A model generated the notes under the pieces. That model saw only the letters and a list, made by a program, of their open reading frames with translations. It made no database searches and was not told the DNA's origin. Shown here piece after piece: positions 11,164 to 17,860 of a stretch of 64,000 bases of DNA. Position numbers and translations under genes: made by a program. Source of the stretch: Streptomyces sp. DSM 15324 (lineage in GTDB: Bacteria > Actinomycetota > Actinomycetes > Streptomycetales > Streptomycetaceae); assembly GCF_001514285.1 (NCBI RefSeq), contig NZ_KQ949023.1:434001-498000 (forward strand), in the 5' to 3' direction. Position 1 is the first letter of the stretch. The number at the start of each line of letters is the position of its first letter.

Positions 11164-11643
11164 ATGCGCAAGAAGTTGAGGGTGGCGGCCTACGCCGTGG
11201 TCGTTCGCGACGGTCGGCTCCTGCTCGCCCGCTCACCGGCCGACGGTGGCGGCCACGAGTGGGTGCTGCCGGGCGGCGGCATGGACCACGGCGAGGACCC
11301 GCTGGACACCGTCGTACGGGAACTCGACGAGGAGACCGGCTACCGCGTCGAGGTGACGGGCCTGCTCGGCCTGGACTCCTCCCGGCATGTCTTCGGCAGC
11401 TGGGCCGGTCTCCAGGGCCCCGTCGACCACCAAGGGCTGCGGATCGTCTACGAGGCCCGCGTCGTCGGCGGCGAACTGCGCGACGAGGTCGACGGCTCCA
11501 CCGACATGGCGGCCTGGCACGACCTGGACGCGGTGCCCGGCCTGCGCCGGGTCCGGCTGATCGACATCGCGCTGAAGCTGTGGCGAGAACGGCCCGTGGA
11601 CGGACGGGTGTTCGTCCCGGCGGATCCCCCGGTTACCCCGTGA
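11164..11643 (+). CDS. Nudix hydrolase
   Basis: Hydrolase of nucleoside diphosphates linked to another moiety, 159 aa; the exact substrate is not predictable. The Nudix box is complete: G followed by five residues, then E, seven residues, and RELDEETGY, within PGGGMDHGEDPLDT. The N-terminus MRKKLRVAAYAVVVRDGRLLL is typical. TAACGT at 11152-11157 lies 6 nt before the ATG, so the mRNA may be leaderless; no good Shine-Dalgarno is present. It is divergent from the S8 protease gene. Confidence 0.92.
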   Translation: MRKKLRVAAYAVVVRDGRLLLARSPADGGGHEWVLPGGGMDHGEDPLDTVVRELDEETGYRVEVTGLLGLDSSRHVFGSWAGLQGPVDHQGLRIVYEARVVGGELRDEVDGSTDMAAWHDLDAVPGLRRVRLIDIALKLWRERPVDGRVFVPADPPVTP

Positions 11644-11881
11644 GATGAACACGGAGTGACCGGTTCCCGGCCGTCGCCGGGCGGTTTCCCGGCGGCGCGA
11701 GGAGCGGTGGCGGGCGCTCCCGGACGCCCGTGATCCACGTACGGTGATCGGCGCTTCACGTTGCGGAGGTGTTCACGCGCAGGCCATACCCGGTGTCGAG
11801 CATCCGATACGAGCGGGACGTTCGCGGCTGCGAGCGCCCCGCGTCCACTGTCGACGCGTTCGCACTCGGGGAGACCGCGCC

Positions 11882-13657
11882 ATGTCGCGCTCACACTCTG
11901 TCACGTCCTCCGCGCTGGGGGTCGACCGTCGTACCGTCCTCGCCGCCTCCGCGGCCGTCTCCGTCTCCGCGGGCGTCGGTTACGCCCTGCGGCCCACCGA
12001 CAGCCAGGCCGCATCCGTGCCGCCGCAGGCACCGGCCCCGGCCGCCGGACCCGCGGCGGCCTCCGCGAGCCCCTCCGCCGCTCCCGTCGCCGCCCCCCTC
12101 GCGCCCTACACCAAGGGCACCACCCTCGCCTCCGTCGCCGCCCCGCGCGCCGGCTCCGGCTACCGTCGCCTCGGCAGCGCCGCGGGCTGGAAGCGTGTCG
12201 TCCGTGACGGCCTCGCCGCCGCCAGGTCCGGGCGCGCGGGCCGCCGTACGAAGCTCGCCGCGTTCGTCCAGCTCACCGATCTGCACCTGATCGACAGCCA
12301 GCACCCGCTGCGCCTCGAGTACCTGCGCGCCGCGAGCGAGATCGCCTGGCGGCCGCAGGAGGCGCTCACCGTGCAGGGCGCGGTCTCGCTGATCGAACGC
12401 GTCAACTCGCTGCGGGCTGCCCCCGTCACCGGCGCCCCGCTGGACTTCGTCGTCACCACCGGCGACAACACCGACAACAACGCCCACACCGAGCTGGACT
12501 GGTACCTCACCGTGATGAGCGGCGGCCGGATCAGCCCCAACTCCGGTGACCCGCGCCGCTACGAGGGCGTCCAGAACAGCGGCATCCCCCTGTACTGGCA
12601 GCCCGACGCCGGCTCGCGCGACGCCTACAAGCAGCGCGGCTTCCCCCACCTCGACGGTTTCCTCGCCGCCGCGATCCGCGAGGTCAACAGCCCCGGCCTG
12701 ACCCTGCCCTGGTACTCCACCGTCGGCAACCACGACGCGATGCCGCTCGGCTGCTACGCGCACGGCGACTCCTGGCTCGCCGAGTACGCGGTCGGCGGCC
12801 GCAAGCTGATGGAACTGACCACCGCCGAGGCGAGCCGGCTCCAGCGGAGCATCAGCCAGGACCAGGACCCCCGGGGCGCGGTCATCCGCGACCTGCTGCA
12901 GTCCAAGACCCGCGCCATGCGCACCGTCACCCCCGACGAGCGCCGCGCCCCCTACACCCCCGCCGAGCACATCAGGGCCCACCTGGACCCGGCGTACCGG
13001 GGCGCCGGCCCCGTCGGCCACGGCTACACGGCCGGCAACCTGGCCGCCGGCACCCAGTACTACACCTTCCCCGTCGCCGAGAACGTCATCGGCGTCAGCC
13101 TCGACACCACCGACCCCGGCGGCCACTACAACGGCTCGATCGGCACCGCCCAGCTGAAGTGGCTGGACGCGACCCTGCGCGCCCACAAGGACACGTACGC
13201 GATCGTCTTCAGCCACCACACCAGCCAGAGCATGTCCAACACCCGCCCCGACCCGGCCCGCCCCGGCGAGCGCCGGCACACGGGCGCCGAACTGACCGCG
13301 CTCCTCGGCCGCCACCGCAATGTCGTCGCCTGGGTGAACGGCCACATCCACCGCAACGACATCACGCCCCACCAGGGTTCCGCGGGCGCCTTCTGGGAGA
13401 TCTCCACGGCCTCCCACGTGGAGTTCCCGCAGCTCGCGCGAGTCATCGAGCTGGTCGACAACAAGGACGGCACCCTCTCGATCCACACCACCCTGATCGA
13501 GTCCGCCGCCCCCCACCGCACCGACTTCACCGACCTCTCCCAGACCGGGCTCGCCGCCCTCTACCGCGAGCTGTCGGCGAACGCCCGCTTCGACGGGGCC
13601 CGGCTCGGCGGCGAGGCGAAGGACCGGAACACGGAACTGGTGCTGAAGAAAGTCTGA
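11882..13657 (+). CDS. Tat-exported metallophosphoesterase (TIGR03767/PPA1498-like)
   Basis: Calcineurin-like phosphoesterase, 591 aa. The start at 11882 has GGGGAG upstream. The N-terminus has a twin-arginine signal (VDRRTVLAASAAV) and an Ala-rich h-region, so export by Tat is expected. Metal-binding motifs appear in order: DLHLID, GDNTDNN, GNHD, FSHHTSQS and NGHIHRN. The size and the TTGDNTDNNAHTELDWYL segment match the actinobacterial PPA1498 family, from recall rather than a search. The substrate is unknown. It appears monocistronic. Confidence 0.85.
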   Translation: MSRSHSVTSSALGVDRRTVLAASAAVSVSAGVGYALRPTDSQAASVPPQAPAPAAGPAAASASPSAAPVAAPLAPYTKGTTLASVAAPRAGSGYRRLGSAAGWKRVVRDGLAAARSGRAGRRTKLAAFVQLTDLHLIDSQHPLRLEYLRAASEIAWRPQEALTVQGAVSLIERVNSLRAAPVTGAPLDFVVTTGDNTDNNAHTELDWYLTVMSGGRISPNSGDPRRYEGVQNSGIPLYWQPDAGSRDAYKQRGFPHLDGFLAAAIREVNSPGLTLPWYSTVGNHDAMPLGCYAHGDSWLAEYAVGGRKLMELTTAEASRLQRSISQDQDPRGAVIRDLLQSKTRAMRTVTPDERRAPYTPAEHIRAHLDPAYRGAGPVGHGYTAGNLAAGTQYYTFPVAENVIGVSLDTTDPGGHYNGSIGTAQLKWLDATLRAHKDTYAIVFSHHTSQSMSNTRPDPARPGERRHTGAELTALLGRHRNVVAWVNGHIHRNDITPHQGSAGAFWEISTASHVEFPQLARVIELVDNKDGTLSIHTTLIESAAPHRTDFTDLSQTGLAALYRELSANARFDGARLGGEAKDRNTELVLKKV

Positions 13658-13823
13658 AGATCAGGCGTGGAAAGCACGCGAAACCGGCGGCGACGCTTCC
13701 GTCATCCAGGCTGCGCACACATGTGACGTCCCGTTCACGCGAACGAAACGTCCGTACCGCCTCATATCGGCTACCCGGCACTTCCCGGGGGTGGCTGGTA
13801 ATCGGTGTGAGGCGGGTGAGGGT

Positions 13824-15044
13824 GTGTTTACGGGACGCGGACTTCGGGTGCTGTCGGTCTACGAGGGGTTCTTCTCCGGAGGAGCCCGGATTGTGCACAG
13901 CGATGTGGTGCTGGGACTGCGGGAGGGCGGCCAGCACCACCGGGTGCTGAGCATCCACGGCGAGGTGCACCGCGAGGCCACCCGCCAGCGGATGGAGGAC
14001 GACGCCTGCTACCGGGCGCTCACCGGCGCCGACGTGGGCGTCACCTCCCTCGGCCGGACGTTCGGGATCGGGGGCACGGATCCGGCCGCCTTCAGCGGTC
14101 CGGAACTCGCCGACACCGCCCGGGCGACGGCCGACGCCGACGTGATCCTCTCCCTCAAGGAGCAGCCGCTCGCCCTGCTGCGCCAGGCGGGCCTGCCGCG
14201 CCGCCCGGTCGTGGTCTGTCTGCACCGCTCCGACCCGGAGAACCAGGGCCGCGCCCTGCACGACCTCAAGGCCGGGATCGCCGACGGCACGGTGGCGGCG
14301 GCCGTGTGCTGCGCCGAGTCGACCCGGGCGGCGTACGAGGCGGCCGGCGTCCCGGCCGCGCTGCTCCACGTCATCCCCAACGGGGTCGACCTGATCCGCT
14401 TCCGCCCGGACCCGGCCCGCCGGCTGGCCCTGCGCACCGCGCTGGACGTCCCCGCCGAGGCCCCGGTGGTCGTCTTCGCCGCCCGCTACGACGGCATGAA
14501 GAACGTGCCCCTGTTCCTGGCGGCGGCGAGCGCCTGGCTGGACGCCGTCCCCGAGGGGCACGTCCTGATGTGCGGGGCCGGCATGTCGGCCGCCAACCCG
14601 GGCCTCGCGGCCGACATCGCGGAGGCCTTCGAGGGGCGGGACGGGGGCCGGGACCGGCTGCGCCTGCTCGGCGTACGGCACGACATGGAGACGGTGTACG
14701 CCGGCGCCGACGTGGTGGCCCTCACCTCCTCCTGGGGCGAGGCGGCCCCGCTGTGCCTGATCGAGGGCATGATGTGCGGCGCGGTCCCGGTCGCGACGGA
14801 CGTGGGCGACAGCGCGGCGATCGTCGCGGGCCACGGCCTGGTCACCCCGCCGGACCCGGAGGCGATCGCGGCGGCCTGGTCGGAGGCGGTGGCGAACCGG
14901 GAGGCGTACGCCCCCGCCCTCGCCGCGAGCCGGGAACGCTTCAGCCGCACCCGCATGATCGCCTCGTACGCGGCCCTCATCGACCGGGTGTACGACACGA
15001 GGAGGGGCCACCCGTCGCCGGTGGCCCCTCCGCTCCCCTCCTGA
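13824..15044 (+). CDS. Glycosyltransferase, family 4 (GT-B fold)
   Basis: Retaining sugar transferase using a nucleotide-sugar donor, 406 aa. N-terminal acceptor half starts MFTGRGLRVLSVYEGFFSGGA. The C-terminal GT4 half shows VIPNGVDLIRFRPD, VVFAARYDGMKNVPLFL and the donor-binding ExxxE region in SSWGEAAPLCLIEGM. Start GTG 13824 was chosen because GGTGAGG is just upstream; an in-frame ATG at 13791 is possible. The last coding stretch contains a terminator-like hairpin (15001-15031). The acceptor is unknown. Confidence 0.85.
   Translation: MFTGRGLRVLSVYEGFFSGGARIVHSDVVLGLREGGQHHRVLSIHGEVHREATRQRMEDDACYRALTGADVGVTSLGRTFGIGGTDPAAFSGPELADTARATADADVILSLKEQPLALLRQAGLPRRPVVVCLHRSDPENQGRALHDLKAGIADGTVAAAVCCAESTRAAYEAAGVPAALLHVIPNGVDLIRFRPDPARRLALRTALDVPAEAPVVVFAARYDGMKNVPLFLAAASAWLDAVPEGHVLMCGAGMSAANPGLAADIAEAFEGRDGGRDRLRLLGVRHDMETVYAGADVVALTSSWGEAAPLCLIEGMMCGAVPVATDVGDSAAIVAGHGLVTPPDPEAIAAAWSEAVANREAYAPALAASRERFSRTRMIASYAALIDRVYDTRRGHPSPVAPPLPS
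15001..15031 (+). terminator. Terminator-like hairpin inside the end of the glycosyltransferase gene
   Basis: Perfect 12-bp stem GGAGGGGCCACC (15001-15012) with 15020-15031, 7-nt loop, located 13 nt before the stop codon, so the last coding codons form the hairpin. Confidence 0.55.
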
Positions 15045-15068
15045 CGTGCCGTGCCGCCCCGGTCCTCC

Positions 15069-16124
15069 CTACCGGGGCAGCACCACGACCTGCGCCGCCG
15101 GTTCGCGGTCCCCCGCCGCCATCAGCGCCGTACGGACCACCGCCGCCTGCTGCTCCATGGCGTCCCGCAGCTTCTTCGGGGTGATGTACACGACCGTGAT
15201 GCCGAGCCGCTCCAGGTGTTCCCGCTTGCGGGCGTACTCCGACCAGAGCGCGTCGTCGTCCTGGCGCGGGGCGCGCGTGTCCAGTTCCACCGCCACCGCC
15301 TGCTCCGGCCAGTAGGCGTCGAGTCCGCCGAGGTGCGGGCCGCCGGGCAGGCGCAGGTCCACGTTCCAGACCGGGTCGGGGAGGCCGTACTCGACGACCA
15401 TCCGGTAGAGGCGGTCCTCGGCGATCGCCCGGCCCTCGGCCAGCAGGGAGTCCACCGCGTCCACCACATGGGGCCGCCCCAGCAGCTTGGCGTCGTTCAA
15501 CTCCCGCACGAGGGCGGCCGGTTCGCAGTGGCCGCCGCGCACCGCCTCCGAGAGCAGGCGCCGGACCGCGCCCGCGTCCGTCAGCTCCGCCACCGCGTCG
15601 GCCAGCGCCCGCGGGACGGGCGCCACCGGAACGCCCGTCGCCTGCTCGGGGACCGGCAGGCTCGGGGTGCGCACGACGTGGGCGCAGCCCGTCGAGCGCA
15701 GCCGGCGAAGTCGCGGGACCAGGACGTCGATCCGCTCCAGGGAGGACAGGGCGGGGGCCGAGGTGAAGCCGTACAGGGTGAGCGCCGCGAGGCCGGTGAT
15801 CATCGCCTCCCGGTACGTCGGGCGGTGCGGGCCGTCGGCGTCCGGCTGGGCCGGCACCCCGGCCGGCTCGGGCTGCTCGCGGGCCGCGTACAGCAGGACC
15901 GCGTGCAGCCGCTCCTCGCTGGTCGGCGGGCCCTGGTGCAGCAAGAACACGCCGGGGAGGAGCTGCTGCCAGGGGCCGCCGGGGCGGCACTGCTCGGTGG
16001 CCTCGGCGCCGGAGACGCCGTGCGAGCGGAGCTGGGCGGCCGTCAGGACCCGGTGGCGGCCGTCGGGGGAGAGGTGGCGCAGCGGGCGGGGGGCGGCCGG
16101 GGGGAGCGGCGTGTTGTGGTTCAT
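15069..16124 (-). CDS. DUF559/AbiEi-like protein with restriction-endonuclease-type C-terminus
   Basis: Protein of 351 aa. The N-terminal part (LTAAQLRSHGVSGAEATEQC, then QLLPGVFLLH) resembles the winged-helix AbiEi antitoxin N-domain. The C-terminal part (about 255-330) has a PD-(D/E)xK/Vsr-like pattern: RLYRMVVEYGLPDP, LDAYWPEQAVAVELDT, then DDALWSEYARKREHLERLGI and VVYITPKKL. The D...ExD spacing and the trailing YARKR helix match DUF559 nucleases. A DNA-nuclease or defence role is inferred; no partner toxin gene is adjacent. It borders the decayed transposon patch. Start ATG 16124. Confidence 0.7.
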   Translation of the reverse strand: MNHNTPLPPAAPRPLRHLSPDGRHRVLTAAQLRSHGVSGAEATEQCRPGGPWQQLLPGVFLLHQGPPTSEERLHAVLLYAAREQPEPAGVPAQPDADGPHRPTYREAMITGLAALTLYGFTSAPALSSLERIDVLVPRLRRLRSTGCAHVVRTPSLPVPEQATGVPVAPVPRALADAVAELTDAGAVRRLLSEAVRGGHCEPAALVRELNDAKLLGRPHVVDAVDSLLAEGRAIAEDRLYRMVVEYGLPDPVWNVDLRLPGGPHLGGLDAYWPEQAVAVELDTRAPRQDDDALWSEYARKREHLERLGITVVYITPKKLRDAMEQQAAVVRTALMAAGDREPAAQVVVLPR

Positions 16125-16559
16125 GCAACGGGGATTCCGCGCCCGATCCGCCCCCTAACCGCTGTTACACGCCTGTCGACAAACCAGGACAAGACAGTGC
16201 TAAAGGACGGGTGTTCGGATGCCGAGTGGGCATCGAAAACCCCTGGTCCCGTCGGGTGGCCCCAGGGAGTGTGAGCAGGTGGTGGTTGAGGGGGGCGCGG
16301 ATCTCGGCACTCGGCCGTTCTTCGGCACAACGCAGCGCGCGGCACGAAACGCCGGCGTGGTGGCCGCTCCACGGCCTCGGCGGCCCGGTCGACCGTGAGC
16401 CCGGCGCCCATGCTCTCCAATCCGCCGAGTGCGTGTTCGGTCCGGGCGGAGACCGGCGCGGCGGCTTCCTCGTCGCGGCCGGCGGACCCGCGACGTCGAC
16501 CAGCGTGGCGAGGGATGTCTCGCCCATGTGCGGAAGCAGCAGGGTGAACGCCAGGTTCG
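16125..16559. other. Degenerate region without a supported gene
   Basis: Between the nuclease-like gene and the transposase remnant. Several frames are open but none gives a recognisable protein or a start with a ribosome site. Weak coding-like fragments on the minus strand (GLTVDRAAEAVERPPRRRF) hint at a decayed gene, unidentified. Confidence 0.5.
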
Positions 16560-17020
16560 CTGCCACGTGGGTGCGGCGTCCTCCTTGTCCGAGTGCGCGA
16601 TCACCAGCACCCCGTCGAGATCGGCGGTCACCGTCCCGCCCGCATCAGGCGCTTCGCGGTCGGCCAACCGCCAGACATGTCGGCGGACTTCGGCCCGCGC
16701 GGCACGGATGGCCCGCAGGGCCTTGTCTCCGGAGGCTGCGAGGGTGTCGATGAGGCGGGAGACCGTCGGGTCGGAGGCCACCGGCCCGACCACGGCGGAC
16801 TCGGCCCGCAGCATGCCGACATCGGCCAGGCAGTTCCCGACCAACGCGACCGCCAGGGCCACATCCAGCTGGATCTTCCCCGGATCGTGCACCGCCCGAG
16901 CCTTCCGCCACGGTGTCAGCGCCGCTGATATCGCGGTGTCGAGGCCGGCCTTGCGGATGACCCGATACGCTTCGTCACGTTGCAGGTCAGGAGCACTCTT
17001 CGGGTTTCCGATCACCCACC
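16560..17020 (-). mobile_element. Truncated IS1380-family transposase remnant
   Basis: On the minus strand, positions about 16950 down to 16560 encode an IS1380 transposase N-terminal segment: AALTPWRKARAVHDPGK, LALVGNCLADVGMLRAE, VGPVASDPTVSRLIDTL and the catalytic-Asp region TADLDGVLVIAHSDKE followed by APTW. The protein then ends abruptly and the rest of the DDE domain is gone. The N-terminus is also shortened: VIRKAGLDTAI follows sequence that looks like an IS end. No functional element is present. It marks past insertion at this accessory patch. Confidence 0.8.
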
Positions 17021-17086
17021 GGACACATGATGGGGCGTGAACTCTGCCGCCCCCGAGCGTCACACCAGCAAGGGAAAATTCCCGCG

Positions 17087-17398
17087 ATGACAGACGAACA
17101 CGAACCTGACGGCGATCTCTACGTCCTGTGGCACGCGCGCCATCTCGCGGTGGAGCAGGACGAACGGGTCATCCATCTCGATGCGGACGGCACCATCCAC
17201 CTGAACGAGGAGGAATGGAGGATCATCGGCATCTATCCGGACCAGGCGGTCGCGGAGAGACAGCGGGAGATCGCCAGGAAGCTTCCAGGGTTCCGGGACG
17301 AACCTGATTGTTTCGAGATCGCACCCGTGATCGTGGACGAGGATGTGTGGACCCAGGGGTTCGTCACGGTGTACCCCGAAGGGCTTGGGCGAGAGTGA
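17087..17398 (+). CDS. DUF7336-like small protein, copy 1
   Basis: Acidic protein of 103 aa (MTDEHEPDGDLYVLWHARHL). The pattern of a YVLWHA opening, IIGIYPDQAVAERQ, LPGFRDEPDCFEI and WTQGFVTV matches the DUF7336 fold as recalled. It shares this layout with the next gene, showing a tandem duplication that has diverged strongly. Start ATG 17087 was chosen; a distant AGGG precedes it. Such proteins are often found beside toxin or immunity genes, but no function is proven. It lies between a transposase remnant and a 76-bp inverted-repeat element. Confidence 0.7.
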   Translation: MTDEHEPDGDLYVLWHARHLAVEQDERVIHLDADGTIHLNEEEWRIIGIYPDQAVAERQREIARKLPGFRDEPDCFEIAPVIVDEDVWTQGFVTVYPEGLGRE

Positions 17399-17694
17399 TG
17401 GACCAAACGCTCTACCTCCTGGTGCACAGGCATCACTTCGCGGACGAGCCGGGTGCTCCCACCACCGTCGACTTCATGGAAGACGGCGAACCGCTCTTCT
17501 GGGACGACAGCGAGGACAGCTTCACGTTCCTCGGCCTCTACTCGAGCCGGCAAGGGGCTGAACAACGCATCGAGCAGGCGCGCACCCTACCCGGATTCAG
17601 GGACCATCCCAACGGCTTCCACGTGCACGAGTACATCGTGGGTCAAACCCACTGGGCCGAAGGATTCCTCGTCGGCGAACACACCAACGGCTGA
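17398..17694 (+). CDS. DUF7336-like small protein, copy 2
   Basis: Acidic protein of 98 aa (MDQTLYLLVHRHHF). The ATG shares one base with the upstream TGA (TGATG), so the two genes are translationally coupled. The conserved core FLGLYSSRQGAEQRIE, LPGFRDHPNGFHVHEY and HWAEGFLV parallels copy 1 and fits DUF7336. An in-frame GTG at 17395 is an alternative start. Function is unknown; the pair may be a remnant immunity module carried with mobile DNA. Confidence 0.72.
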   Translation: MDQTLYLLVHRHHFADEPGAPTTVDFMEDGEPLFWDDSEDSFTFLGLYSSRQGAEQRIEQARTLPGFRDHPNGFHVHEYIVGQTHWAEGFLVGEHTNG

Positions 17695-17740
17695 GCAGGC
17701 ATCACGGACGCGCACGTCCTACCCGGCAGGCTCTGTCACC

Positions 17741-17816
17741 TGGAAAGTGCTCTTTCCCCCGCAGCCGACAGGACCCTCAGCACGTCCCATCATTGCAGGG
17801 TCAAGAGCACTTTCCA
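17741..17816. repeat. 76-bp inverted-repeat element (MITE-like, IS1380-end related)
   Basis: TGGAAAGTGCTCTT at 17741-17754 is the exact reverse complement of 17803-17816, flanking 48 bp. Just inside the right arm, TTGCAGGGTCAAGAGCACT (17793-17811) closely resembles TTGCAGGTCAGGAGCACT beside the transposase remnant (16980-16997). This suggests an internally deleted IS carrying both ends. As RNA it would also form a hairpin downstream of the DUF7336 genes. Confidence 0.65.
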
Positions 17817-17860
17817 TGGTCTGATCGTCCCCGGACAGGCTGCTTCGTGAAAGCGCGAGG

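Noticed and set aside
8552..11179. 875-codon plus-strand frame opposite the S8 protease
   Set aside because: Shadow frame with low-complexity composition; the protease motifs are on the minus strand.
16121..16566. Minus-strand ORFs downstream of the transposase fragment
   Set aside because: No domain or start support; likely decayed sequence.
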